64,000 nt of DNA. It comes from Kluyvera ascorbata_C. GTDB lineage: Bacteria > Pseudomonadota > Gammaproteobacteria > Enterobacterales > Enterobacteriaceae. Positions 43,072 to 52,353 of the stretch are shown here, one piece after another. The stretch spans positions 868,001-932,000 of the forward strand of contig NZ_JBIQOI010000001.1 of assembly GCF_044197065.1 (NCBI RefSeq), read 5' to 3'. Below the pieces are notes generated by a model, which worked only from the letters and a program-made list of their open reading frames with translations, had not been told where the DNA came from and made no database searches. The first letter of the stretch is position 1. Every line of letters begins with the position of its first letter. A program made the translations under genes and the position numbers.

Positions 43072-43750
43072 TAAACCACATGATTTTTATTTTTATTAAT
43101 AAAATGCCGATGGCCGAAGCATAAATCATGACCACAGTTATACGATGCAAATATCCATTTTTCAGGCGAGCTGGACAATCAGTTTACAGGTAATGTCATT
43201 GATAACAAACCATTAAGTTAACAGATTATTTCAAAGCTAAAGCGGTATTATTCGGCGCGAGTTGAGGCATGTTAGCGGTGATATTATGAAGGATGGCGAC
43301 AGAAAAACCGCTCGTAGCTGATTTTGTCACCACCTCTTGTAGGGGTATTTTATTGTGTGGCTATGCCGTTATCGGAATTATCCGGACTTAATTGGCTTAT
43401 GGGCGGTTCGGCCACGGCACGGTCTTAGGACGGGGGGCCAGTAGACAAAGCGGCTGCACTTTCCTGCCCGTAGTCTTCCAGTCAAGGGGAGGCGACCTCC
43501 ACGCACCAATTGAGAGGCGATGTGAAGCGCTTAAAAACAGTCTTTGTTCTCCTTATCAGCTGCAATATTTAATACTGGATAAATCAGGCGGAGACAATAT
43601 CGATTCCCTATCGCTATGATACGGCCTCAATCTAAATTGGGTTATTTTTTGTTTAATAAAGCACTCGCTCTTTTGCTGAAAAGACGCGTCGGCATGATTC
43701 CTGTTTTTTAGTCAAAAAATTGCCCACACGTTCTATTCCAGGGGAATGCA
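43072..43750. other. Gap between the ftsI paralogue and the FadL-like gene
   Basis: This stretch of 680 bases has no gene that I can support. The divergent promoters must lie here. A short open frame at 43392-43619 has no Shine-Dalgarno, no protein-like composition and no recognisable match. The region could hold decayed sequence from the insertion event. Confidence 0.4.
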
Positions 43751-44938
43751 GTGAATAAAAAAATAATTATCATTTCGGGATTGCTCTTTACGACGTGCAG
43801 TCATGCGAGCGCGCTTTATTTTTATGAAATTGGTACCGAAGATACCGCATTAGCGGGTGCAGGGCAGGCGGCACGTGCTCAGGATGCCTCAACGCTATTG
43901 ACCAACCCCGCGGGCATGACGCGTTTACCGGATCATATGGTTACGGGTGGATTACAAGCAATGGGGGGAAATATCCCCTATACCCTGGATAATGAATCCG
44001 CCGGGCGGCAGAGCCCCGGCAATATCATGACGCTATTTCCGAACACCAGTATGTTTTACACCCAACATCTGAGCGATACAGTTTCTGCCGGAATAGGGTT
44101 GTACGGTAACTACGGGCTGGGCATCGATTTCGGCCAGTGGGCCGGAGACCGTCTCATTAAAAAAAGTACGATGGTGGCGATGACGCTCAGCCCCGGGATT
44201 GCCTGGAAATTAAGCGATAAGGTTTCTCTCGGCGCTGGGCTCGGATTGAACTACGGCGTGCTTTCGCTCACCCGCCATGTCGACGGCAATGACGAGAAAC
44301 AAAGCGACCATGACTGGGCGACGAATTACCGCCTGGGACTGTTGATGGATTTAACCGAGCAAACGCGAGCAGGGGTGAACTGGACTAGCAAGACCGACTA
44401 TCAGTTTAATATCGACGGTAAGGCGCGTTTCCCTGCGTTGCCAAACGTTGAGTATGACCTGCCGATTGCCGCACAGATTCGTGCGCCGCAGCAGATAATG
44501 GTGAGTCTCGTCCATGATATTGATAAACAGTGGTCCGTGATGGGGGATCTTGGCTGGCAAGACTGGAGCCAGTTTGGGAGCCCGCAAATGACCGTTAGTG
44601 GGCATTCAAGCGATCGAAACAACCGCCTGAAGGATACCTGGCATACTGCATTAGGGGTTCAGTACCGGCCGGATGAACAGTGGCGGGTCAATGCCGGTGT
44701 AGCATTTGACAGTACGCCTTACCAATCACAAAGCGATATCGCGTTGTCTTTACCCACCGGTGATGAATGGCGGTTTGCAACCGGCGCACAATATCAGATT
44801 ACGCCCGCGAGCAATATTGGGGTGGCGGTGGAATATCTGCATATGCAGTCTTCGCAGGTAAAATCAGCGGCATTTTCTGGAGAATATACCCACCCATGGC
44901 TTTGGTTTGCGAGCGTCAATTATAGCTATCAGTTTTAA
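43751..44938 (+). CDS. FadL/OmpP1/TodX-family outer-membrane porin
   Basis: A 395-aa outer-membrane channel of the FadL family, which imports long-chain fatty acids or other hydrophobic compounds. The signal peptide ends near residue 20 (TTCSHASA). The mature N-terminus shows the family hatch pattern (EIGTEDTALAGAGQAARAQD, then TLLTNPAGMTRL with the NPA motif). The barrel ends in a typical C-terminal strand (VNYSYQF). It is clearly distinct from and shorter than FadL itself. The GTG start has AGGGGAATGCA in front. Substrate unknown. No catabolic genes are linked. Confidence 0.88.
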   Translation: MNKKIIIISGLLFTTCSHASALYFYEIGTEDTALAGAGQAARAQDASTLLTNPAGMTRLPDHMVTGGLQAMGGNIPYTLDNESAGRQSPGNIMTLFPNTSMFYTQHLSDTVSAGIGLYGNYGLGIDFGQWAGDRLIKKSTMVAMTLSPGIAWKLSDKVSLGAGLGLNYGVLSLTRHVDGNDEKQSDHDWATNYRLGLLMDLTEQTRAGVNWTSKTDYQFNIDGKARFPALPNVEYDLPIAAQIRAPQQIMVSLVHDIDKQWSVMGDLGWQDWSQFGSPQMTVSGHSSDRNNRLKDTWHTALGVQYRPDEQWRVNAGVAFDSTPYQSQSDIALSLPTGDEWRFATGAQYQITPASNIGVAVEYLHMQSSQVKSAAFSGEYTHPWLWFASVNYSYQF

Positions 44939-45107
44939 AGTGAATAAAGCGGCTTATCACACTGTGGCGGTGGTATCGCGCGATTGGGCGTTCCGGTTTA
45001 TCCAGAAATAAATAAATTATAGATTACCAGCACTCGTGAAAAAAACTATTGTAGCGCCACTTCTTAGATAACTCACTGACTAATAGCAATTCTATAATAG
45101 GAACATT

Positions 45108-46154
45108 ATGAAAAAGGCGCTTATTACACTCATTATCGCAAATGCACTCACTGCCTCTACAGCTTTCGCATCCGCGGATGCAGGAACCTGGTATACCGGC
45201 GGTAAATTTGGCTGGTCGCACTATTTTGATACCAGCACCAGCCAGCAAACCAACGCCGATGGAAATCAGTTCGGTGATGTCGGTAAGAATAGCGACAATG
45301 TTGGCGGCGGCGTGTTCACCGGCTACCAGATTAACCCGTGGCTGGCCGTTGAAGGTGGCTATGATTATTTAGGCAATATGCAGTTTAATGGCCGAAATGG
45401 CGCATCAGGTTCTCAGATGAAGAGCCAGGGACTGCAACTGTCATTGAAAGCCAGCTATGGTCTGACGGATAGCTGGGACCTGTATGGCCGCGCAGGGGCG
45501 ATGGGTTACCGCGCCGAATCTGATATCAAAGGCCACAACCGCTTCGATACCGGTGTGCGCCCTGTTGTCGCCGTGGGTACGGAATATGCCTTTAACAAGA
45601 ACTGGGCTGGTCGACTGGAATACCAGTGGGTGAGCAATGTCGGCAACGAAAACCAGATTGGCGTATCAAGCGATGTCAGTTCGGTAACGGCGGGCCTGTC
45701 ATATCGCTTTGGCCAGCATGATGATAACGCGGTTGTTGCGACGCCAGCCGTTGCTGCCGCTGCTGCACCGCAGCCACAGCGTTTTAACTTAAAATCTGAT
45801 GTGATGTTTGGCTATGATTCCGCAACATTAACCCCAGAAGGCAAAGCGGCTATCGCGCAGCTGTACCAAAATCCAGGCCTGCAGCCAGCGAAAGATAAAG
45901 CGACGGTTGTCATTGGCTATAGCGATCGCACCGGCGCCGCAGGCTATAACCAGCAACTCTCCGCCGCGCGTGCTCAGGCCGTTGCCGATGAGTTAGTGAC
46001 GTTAGGTATGCCAGCCGCCAATATTACCGCTGAGGGCCGTGGCGCCAGTGATTCCGTGACCGGGAGCCGCTGCGACGGACAATCTGGTCAGCAGCTGATT
46101 AACTGCCTGGCTCCCGATCGCCATGTGGTGGTTGAGATAACGGATCAGCACTAA
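45108..46154 (+). CDS. OmpA-family outer-membrane protein (OmpA paralogue)
   Basis: 348 aa with OmpA architecture: a signal peptide to about residue 21 (TASTAFA), an eight-strand barrel (about 25-200) starting GTWYTGGKFGWSHYFD, and a Pro/Ala-rich hinge (ATPAVAAAAAPQPQ). A C-terminal peptidoglycan-binding domain (about 220-348) has GYSDRTGAAGYNQQLSAARA and a Cys pair (SRCDGQSGQQLINCL), as in OmpA. It is a paralogue, since true ompA lies near sulA rather than here. It probably tethers the outer membrane to peptidoglycan. It is followed by a very strong terminator. Confidence 0.9.
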   Translation: MKKALITLIIANALTASTAFASADAGTWYTGGKFGWSHYFDTSTSQQTNADGNQFGDVGKNSDNVGGGVFTGYQINPWLAVEGGYDYLGNMQFNGRNGASGSQMKSQGLQLSLKASYGLTDSWDLYGRAGAMGYRAESDIKGHNRFDTGVRPVVAVGTEYAFNKNWAGRLEYQWVSNVGNENQIGVSSDVSSVTAGLSYRFGQHDDNAVVATPAVAAAAAPQPQRFNLKSDVMFGYDSATLTPEGKAAIAQLYQNPGLQPAKDKATVVIGYSDRTGAAGYNQQLSAARAQAVADELVTLGMPAANITAEGRGASDSVTGSRCDGQSGQQLINCLAPDRHVVVEITDQH

Positions 46155-46163
46155 TTTAATATC

Positions 46164-46205
46164 AAAAAAGCCCTTCTTATCTTCGGATAAGAAGGGCTTT
46201 TTTTT
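46164..46205. terminator. Strong bidirectional terminator
   Basis: AAAAAAGCCCTTCTTATC / GATAAGAAGGGCTTTTTT with a TTCG tetraloop. It serves the OmpA-like gene and the convergent small gene. Confidence 0.96.
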
Positions 46206-46593
46206 AATCACAGAGTAGTGAATTTAATGAACTACTGAGTTTTTGCAATCCAGCGATATTGAGCTCTTTTAGATAGAAGTCGTTAACTGACTGGATCTTT
46301 TCTAATTTTGATAAAGATTTGTACACCACATGCGTTTGGCTTTCAGGGTCAAATATTGTTTCTACGTCAATATTGTTAAGAAACTCTTTCTTTAAGTAAC
46401 AATGCAATTGCTTAACGGTGTATTTGTTTCGGTGATAAATGTAAAAGATATTGCTTTGATTCTGTGGGGGGCTTGATGTTTTTTGTTTAGAGATTGATAT
46501 CTGCAACGTATCAATTTTTATCAGTATTTTTTGCGACGCTGATTCACATGGAGTTAGCGTCCCCGATAGTATGAGTGTATGAAGGGTTCTCAT
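46204..46593 (-). CDS. Small protein of unknown function
   Basis: A 129-aa protein that I do not recognise. It has a good ribosome-binding site (AGAGGAAAAGT before ATG). The N-terminus MRTLHTLILSGTLTPCESAS could be a weak signal sequence, but the LTPC context is not a proper lipobox. The rest is hydrophilic with many Ser, Lys and Gln. It is AT-rich compared with the core genes, which suggests it was acquired. It ends on the shared terminator. Confidence 0.6.
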   Translation of the reverse strand: MRTLHTLILSGTLTPCESASQKILIKIDTLQISISKQKTSSPPQNQSNIFYIYHRNKYTVKQLHCYLKKEFLNNIDVETIFDPESQTHVVYKSLSKLEKIQSVNDFYLKELNIAGLQKLSSSLNSLLCD

Positions 46594-46799
46594 TACTTTT
46601 CCTCTGTAGGTATGAAACCTTAATTAATACCATGGCTTTTGCAAGATAGGGGGGTGATTTTTATTTATAAATAAATGTCCCGTGTATTTGAGGATAATCC
46701 AAAATTAAATGATGTTACGCTTAACGCTTCAAATACCGCGTGGTACGATTTTTAATCAATTTTATCTGTGCTCGATAATAACAGCGATAGTGAATAATC

Positions 46800-47669
46800 A
46801 TGTTTATAGAATCGTTAGTTTCAAAAATCAAAACTAGACTGTGGGGTTACTTTCTCCCTCTGTTGACAGCCAAAAGTGCTAATGATGGTGAGACCTACAA
46901 CTACTACGCTGTCTATTTTTCTGACGTAAAACAGGAGAAATATCAGCTGGTGAACCTGATTGGCAAAAGCGTGGTACTCGAAAAATGGAGCGCAGAGAAA
47001 CAGACCTATGTTGCAAAGCTGAACGTGTCGATTAATGAGCTTGAGAAAATGAATGTTGAAATCATTCATTGGAAAAAATTCGGGCCACTTAGATTTGACT
47101 CTATCTTGTTTTTTGCCGCTAATTACGTCACGCGCATTGCCTATGTGAAGAATTTCTTAACGCGGGCTAAAAATAAGCTATTTTCCCAGATCTCGCATGA
47201 CAGAGAGATGACCGGTCTTGACCGTATCATGTTGTTGAATGTACTGGTGAACGAGTATGTTCACCAATCACCAGGGAAAACGCATGCGGGCATGGCATGC
47301 AATGAGGTGGTTGATTTACTGTATGGCACGCTTTGGTATCACCATATCAAGAATGAAGATTTTAGGCGTAAGATTTTCCTGTTGTTGCAATCATTGGTTA
47401 TCACCGGGGATGTCAAACTTGAAGAGGGTAAGTACTTTATTCAAGGCCAGGCGATTGCCACGATTATCGCCTGGGAGTCAGAGGAGAGAAGAGACAAACA
47501 GCAGTTGAGGATCCAGAAAAATATTAATCGCTTAATGCTGATTATCACGGCATCAACGCTGATGATTACGTTGGCTATTTTAGCGCAGGCAGGCATTGTT
47601 AACCTGCATAATCTGTGGCTGCATCTGACGCAAATGAAGCCCATTCGTATCCTGTTTAAACTCATATAA
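46800..47669 (+). CDS. Unknown protein with C-terminal membrane helix
   Basis: A 289-aa protein without a recognised family. The first 240 residues are soluble and rich in Lys, Glu and aromatic residues, including a segment MTGLDRIMLLNVLVNEYVHQ. One clear membrane helix follows near the C-terminus (LMLIITASTLMITLAILAQAGI, about 246-267), so it looks tail-anchored with its bulk in the cytoplasm. It ends 20 bases from the convergent diguanylate cyclase gene. Base composition is lower in GC than the core. A signalling or effector role is speculation. Confidence 0.65.
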   Translation: MFIESLVSKIKTRLWGYFLPLLTAKSANDGETYNYYAVYFSDVKQEKYQLVNLIGKSVVLEKWSAEKQTYVAKLNVSINELEKMNVEIIHWKKFGPLRFDSILFFAANYVTRIAYVKNFLTRAKNKLFSQISHDREMTGLDRIMLLNVLVNEYVHQSPGKTHAGMACNEVVDLLYGTLWYHHIKNEDFRRKIFLLLQSLVITGDVKLEEGKYFIQGQAIATIIAWESEERRDKQQLRIQKNINRLMLIITASTLMITLAILAQAGIVNLHNLWLHLTQMKPIRILFKLI

Positions 47670-47689
47670 TGGCAGGTGGATACATTCTG

Positions 47690-48784
47690 TTAAGTGCCGG
47701 TGAATGATACCTGATTTCGTCCGGCTTGTTTGGCCTTATAGAGTTCTTTGTCGGCATCTTCAGCGAGCTTATCCAATGAATACCCAGTGACCCATTCGGC
47801 CACACCAAAACTCGCGCTAAGCCAGGACGATAATTGGGAACCTTTATGTGGAATTCTGGCATCATGGATATTCTTGCGAATGCGTTCGGCGATCATGACC
47901 GCTTCCTGAATATGGTTGCAGCGACTGAGTACGATAAACTCTTCACCGCCAAAGCGAAACGCGGTATCGGTTGATTTTCTCAGCGACTGAGATAAACATT
48001 GTGATGCCTTCACCAGACATTCATCACCCGCTATATGCCCATACAGATCGTTATACTGTTTGAAAAAGTCAATATCCATGATGATCATAAATAGCTTTTC
48101 ATCAGGCTTTCTGAGTAACTGAATGTTGTGTTCAAAATGCGTGCTCAGGCTACCTTTGTTCAGCAAACCGGTGAGGGAATCACGATGCGCCATTCGTGTC
48201 AGTTTTTTAATCAATACGTTTTTGGCGTATTCGCTGTTTTGTGTTCGGATATACCATTCCAATAGGATATATCGAGCGCTTATCACCACCGCAAGAATAA
48301 TTAGGGAACCAGAAATCTGTAAGGGATTGAATTTATCAAGTGACATGATTTCACTCATTATCATGGATATGACAATGGGTGCGCAAAAAAGAAGCAGTAT
48401 TCTGCCTGAAATATAGAATGATATTGTTGCTGGAAGCAGAATGGTGATGAGCAAAGCCAGTGAAGTAGTTGGTGTATTGTCATTCTGAATCATAAAATAG
48501 AACATTCCTGCCCACAGCAAGCCTAAAACAAAAACTAAAAGCGATAGGCTTAAGGGTTGATATTTTTTCTTTACATGCTGTCGTAAATAAAAGCTGAGCA
48601 GTGAGAGTCCGATGATTATCAAACAAAGTTTGGTGATGATATCTTTGTTAAGGCCGGTTGATGCCTGTAAAAAAAGACTCGATAGCATCCAAAGGCAAAA
48701 AACCACATTGAGGCTAAGAAACCAGATGTAACCCCATGAATGAACAATATCTAAAATTTTCTTACTATCGCTCATTACCTTCAT
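47690..48784 (-). CDS. Membrane-bound GGDEF diguanylate cyclase
   Basis: Makes cyclic di-GMP from two GTP. The 364-aa protein has about six membrane helices in residues 18-175 forming a sensor region of unknown ligand, a short linker, then a complete GGDEF domain (about 200-360). The domain shows DSLTGLLNKGSL, MDIDFFKQYNDLYGHIAGD and FRFGGEEF, so the active site is intact. The usual inhibitory-site arginine (RxxD) is replaced by Lys in KSTD, so product inhibition may be weak. No EAL domain. The start could be 48775. Confidence 0.9.
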   Translation of the reverse strand: MKVMSDSKKILDIVHSWGYIWFLSLNVVFCLWMLSSLFLQASTGLNKDIITKLCLIIIGLSLLSFYLRQHVKKKYQPLSLSLLVFVLGLLWAGMFYFMIQNDNTPTTSLALLITILLPATISFYISGRILLLFCAPIVISMIMSEIMSLDKFNPLQISGSLIILAVVISARYILLEWYIRTQNSEYAKNVLIKKLTRMAHRDSLTGLLNKGSLSTHFEHNIQLLRKPDEKLFMIIMDIDFFKQYNDLYGHIAGDECLVKASQCLSQSLRKSTDTAFRFGGEEFIVLSRCNHIQEAVMIAERIRKNIHDARIPHKGSQLSSWLSASFGVAEWVTGYSLDKLAEDADKELYKAKQAGRNQVSFTGT

Positions 48785-49098
48785 TATCGACGGCTCATGT
48801 TTGTTAATGTCAGTGTAAGTTTACTACCTGAATATAGACGATTTTAGTGCGTAATGCTAACGATGGACGATGATGTTAGTTTAATAATAAATATTGAAAG
48901 GGTTTATTGTCGCAGAGGTTTGCTTCATCATTTATTTCACTCAGGGATTTACCTCGTGCTTGAAAGAATATAGCGGAACATTGTTCTGGAAAAGCCACCT
49001 CGCGGGCACTTCTTGAATTCGTTTAGGACTGGTCTAAGCTCAAATGAGCGCATGAAGCAAGGCTTTGCGCTCAATAATAAGAATATATTTTCTGGGTG
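48785..49098. other. Divergent promoter region between the cyclase and the barrel operon
   Basis: AT-rich, 310 bases, no gene seen. A stem GAGCGCA / TGCGCTC (about 49047-49074) lies 25 bases before the first barrel gene, and GCTTCATCATT is the only other notable run. Promoters for both divergent units must be here. Confidence 0.4.
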
Positions 49099-50256
49099 AT
49101 GGTGATGATCAGATTACTGGCTGAACAGTGTGTGTGGCCATTGAAGTGGTTAATTCTGCTGCTGCCTTTATTTTGTTGGCAGGCACAAGCTGACAGCCTG
49201 TTTGATCCCGAAGATGGCATGCTGGATATGAGCCGCTATCTGCAGGATAACCAATATGGTTTTTTGCCTATTCCCATGGTGATTACTGAACCTGCCGTTG
49301 GCTATGGCGGTGGGTTGTTTGGGCTTTTTTTGCATGGGAAAGGTCAACGTGAAGATGGCCGCTTTATCCCCCCGCCCATCAGCGCTTTTGGCGGCGGCGG
49401 CACCCAAAACGGCACCTGGTTTGTTGGCGGCGGGCATCGCCATACCTGGCAAGATGATCATATTCGATATCTTGTCGCTGGCGGTTATGCCGATATCAAT
49501 CTGGATATTTACACCGGTGATGTCATAGGATTTGGCCACAACAAGGCGATCAATACCGAAACGAAAGGTTACGGCGGCATGCAAAAACTGCTTTTTCGTC
49601 TTGGAGATACGCCGGTATTTGTCGGTGCCTCGCAGTTCTGGGCCAGAATGGACATCTCCGCCAAAAACAATCCCGTTATTGATAGCGTCTGGAAGCGAGT
49701 GCTCGGTGAGAGCAGCACCTCCTCGGGTTTTGGCATCGTCGCAGAATATGACACCACCGATAACCTCTTTTGGCCTGGACGCGGCGTGTCTCTTTCTGGT
49801 GAATACCAGTTTTATGGCAGCGCCTTAGGCGGCGATTACCAATACGATTTGCTGACGCTGGACGGCAAGGTATTCCTGCCGCTCAATCCTACCTGGACGC
49901 TGGCGCTCGCCGGGAATTATCAAAGCCTTTCACACCAGGATAAACATTTACCGCCGATGGCGCGGCCCTATATCGCGTTAAGGGGGATCTCCCGTTATCG
50001 CTATCAGGGAAACCATGTTGGCACAGTACAAACGCAGTTGGCCTGGCAGGCGACGCCGCGCTGGATTATTCAGGGCTTTATCGGTGCCGGGAGCGCTGCT
50101 GATACGTCATCGGACTTATTTCACACCGCCGAGGTAGCCTGGGGCGCCGGATTCCGCTACCTGATAGCGCGCGAATATGGGTTGCATACAGGGATTGACG
50201 TCGCTTTTAGCGACAACGAACAGGCGGTTTATTTCAACGTCGGCTCAGGATTGTAG
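49099..50256 (+). CDS. Omp85-like outer-membrane barrel protein (first)
   Basis: About 385 aa. A signal sequence ends near residue 31 (PLFCWQAQA). No POTRA domains fit in the length, so this is a barrel-only member of the BamA/TamA (surface antigen D15) superfamily. Evidence: D15-like YDTTDNLFWPGRGVSLSGEY, and the L6-like motif IALRGISRYRYQGNHVG with the conserved RG. It ends in hydrophobic VGSGL. First gene of a four-gene operon. Several starts are possible (GTG 49096, ATG 49099, ATG 49105). The function of such barrel-only proteins is unknown. Confidence 0.8.
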   Translation: MVMIRLLAEQCVWPLKWLILLLPLFCWQAQADSLFDPEDGMLDMSRYLQDNQYGFLPIPMVITEPAVGYGGGLFGLFLHGKGQREDGRFIPPPISAFGGGGTQNGTWFVGGGHRHTWQDDHIRYLVAGGYADINLDIYTGDVIGFGHNKAINTETKGYGGMQKLLFRLGDTPVFVGASQFWARMDISAKNNPVIDSVWKRVLGESSTSSGFGIVAEYDTTDNLFWPGRGVSLSGEYQFYGSALGGDYQYDLLTLDGKVFLPLNPTWTLALAGNYQSLSHQDKHLPPMARPYIALRGISRYRYQGNHVGTVQTQLAWQATPRWIIQGFIGAGSAADTSSDLFHTAEVAWGAGFRYLIAREYGLHTGIDVAFSDNEQAVYFNVGSGL

Positions 50257-50287
50257 GCGGGCCGCTGGACAGATGGGGCACTCAATA

Positions 50288-51226
50288 ATGAGATGGAAGA
50301 ATAGCGTTGTGCCATTGCTGTTGATATCAGGTGTTGCAACGGCTGCCGACGGTGATGAACGTACGTTTCCTATCTGGGGTGACGAGGCCAGAGCGCGGGG
50401 CTATTCCATCCCATTGCCCTTTGGCGTGAATGTTAACTATATGAATATGCGGCAGAACATTGATGTCGACAGCATCAGTTTTTCGGGGCTGGCGCTGGGA
50501 AATCATCCCATTCCAACGGATATGTTTAATATCGATGCCGGGCACACGCGGGAAAAGAGTAAGTCAGAAACGGTACGCCTCGATATGTGGGTTTTCCCTT
50601 TTCTGAATGTGTATGGTCTAGTGGGACATTCCCGCGGGTCGTCGGTTTCAAACGTATCGGTAGATGCGGACCCAACGAGGTATACCGGCGTTGACCGTCT
50701 GATCGCCGGGGCTGTACATCGGCTTTATCAAAGCGGTGAGCTTCAGAATATTGATTTCAAACTGGATTTTAAAGGCATGACCTGGGGAACAGGGTTTACG
50801 CTCGCCGGAGGCTATGAAAACTGGTTTGCGCTGGTGGACACCAACTATACCCGTACGGACTTTGACATTCTTGATGGCAAAATCTCGGCATTAACCGTTT
50901 CTCCGCGCGTCGGGTACCGCTTTAATCTTCAGGGCCCGGCGGGCCCATCACACCTGAGCGTCTGGTTGGGAAGCATGTATCAGGATGTACAACAGGAGTT
51001 TAAAGGGAACCTTGCAGACCTGAGCATGCCGGCGTCGCTTCAGCCGTTGATTGATGCGGTCAACCAGAATGGTGAAGGGCGCTTTGATGTTAAACAGCGT
51101 CTGACGTCACCCTGGAATATGTTGATAGGCACCCAGTACGAAATTACGCCTCATTTTAATCTCCTGACGGAAATTGGTTTTAACGAGCGTAATAGCTTCT
51201 TTATTGCTGGCGAATACCGCTTCTGA
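50288..51226 (+). CDS. Outer-membrane beta-barrel protein, unknown family
   Basis: 312 aa beginning MRWKNSVVPLLLISGVATAA, a short signal peptide cleaved near residue 19. The mature part alternates polar and hydrophobic residues, and the last strand FFIAGEYRF is a perfect C-terminal Phe beta-signal for BAM. I do not recognise a named family. It begins 32 bases after the first barrel gene; longer in-frame readings upstream overlap that gene and lack a signal peptide. The stop TGA overlaps the next start (TGATG), so it is translated together with the next Omp85-like gene. Confidence 0.8.
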   Translation: MRWKNSVVPLLLISGVATAADGDERTFPIWGDEARARGYSIPLPFGVNVNYMNMRQNIDVDSISFSGLALGNHPIPTDMFNIDAGHTREKSKSETVRLDMWVFPFLNVYGLVGHSRGSSVSNVSVDADPTRYTGVDRLIAGAVHRLYQSGELQNIDFKLDFKGMTWGTGFTLAGGYENWFALVDTNYTRTDFDILDGKISALTVSPRVGYRFNLQGPAGPSHLSVWLGSMYQDVQQEFKGNLADLSMPASLQPLIDAVNQNGEGRFDVKQRLTSPWNMLIGTQYEITPHFNLLTEIGFNERNSFFIAGEYRF

Positions 51227-52353
51227 TGAACATCAGGCCATTCGTTCTGACGGGGTTAATGGCGCTGAGCCTTCAGGCTGAAGCCATTCCTCTCGATCAG
51301 AAATCCGTTGACGATCTCCTGGCAAAACTGGGCGCGGACAATCAATACGACCCGGCGAAAGGAATCAACTGGAGCGTACTGCCAGGCCCTTTTTATACCC
51401 CAGAATTAAAGCTCGGGTTGGGGATGGCCGTCGCTGGGATCTACCGGGTTGATAAGGCCGATAGCAAGACACAAAACTCGTCGCTGTCGTTCACCGGATT
51501 CGTGAGTTCGAGCGGTGCGTTAGGCATTGGCCTCAATAATTACACTTTTTTCTCAGACGATCGTTGGCGACTTTTTATTGATGGCTCAATAGCCAAAGTG
51601 CCGACCAGCTTTTGGGGGATTGGTTACGATGCAGCTCAGGGCGGTGAGCAGAGCTATACCAATAATTCTGTCCGCGTGCATCCGGTGATACTGCGAGAGG
51701 TGGCGGACAATCTCTATATTGGCGCGGGCTGGGATTTTTCATCTATGCAGGCGAGCATAGAGAACGCACACCCGGGAGATGTTTTCTCAACGTGGCATGC
51801 AGAGTCGTCACCGCTTTCATCCGGGGCCTCCGTGGCAGTGAATTATGATTCCCGTGATGTGGTGACCCGTCCGGAACATGGGCAATTTTTTAAAGCGGAA
51901 TTTACCGTATTTGACCCCTCTCTGGGCTCGGATACGCACTTCACGGCTGCAGAACTTCAGTACGATTATTACCATCTCCTCAATGAAAAAACCGTATTAG
52001 CCTTCGATCTCTGGGGGCGCTTTACACGCGGCGAGGTGCCATGGGACATGCTTTCGATGGCGGGGGATGACCGACGATTACGGGGCTACTACCAGGGACG
52101 ATATCGTGACAAAGATGTGGTGAGCGGCCAGATTGAATATCGTCGCAAACTCAACTGGCGACACGGTTATGTGCTGTGGCTGGGGGCCGGGGCATTAGGC
52201 AATGATACCGGTGATTTAAGCCACCATCCTTTGCTGCCAACGGCTGGTGTAGGGTATCGATTTGAGGTGAAACCAGCGATGAATATCAGGCTCGACCTTG
52301 GTTTTGGTCGAGAGAGCGCAGGGTTCTATTTTCAGGTGGCAGAGGCATTTTGA
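51226..52353 (+). CDS. Omp85-like outer-membrane barrel protein (second)
   Basis: 375 aa, signal peptide to about residue 20 (GLMALSLQAEA). The Omp85 barrel signatures are clear: D15-type NYDSRDVVTRPEHGQFFKAE, and the L6 motif DRRLRGYYQGRYRDKDV with the RGY core that lines the barrel lumen in BamA. It ends YFQVAEAF, a BAM beta-signal. No POTRA domains. It overlaps the preceding barrel gene by one base and is followed without any gap by the DUF4056-type gene. A role in moving a lipid or protein through the outer membrane is a plausible inference only. Confidence 0.82.
   Translation: MNIRPFVLTGLMALSLQAEAIPLDQKSVDDLLAKLGADNQYDPAKGINWSVLPGPFYTPELKLGLGMAVAGIYRVDKADSKTQNSSLSFTGFVSSSGALGIGLNNYTFFSDDRWRLFIDGSIAKVPTSFWGIGYDAAQGGEQSYTNNSVRVHPVILREVADNLYIGAGWDFSSMQASIENAHPGDVFSTWHAESSPLSSGASVAVNYDSRDVVTRPEHGQFFKAEFTVFDPSLGSDTHFTAAELQYDYYHLLNEKTVLAFDLWGRFTRGEVPWDMLSMAGDDRRLRGYYQGRYRDKDVVSGQIEYRRKLNWRHGYVLWLGAGALGNDTGDLSHHPLLPTAGVGYRFEVKPAMNIRLDLGFGRESAGFYFQVAEAF

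Noticed and set aside
43392..43619. 75-codon open frame in the gap after the ftsI paralogue
   Set aside because: No Shine-Dalgarno and no protein-like pattern or recognised match.
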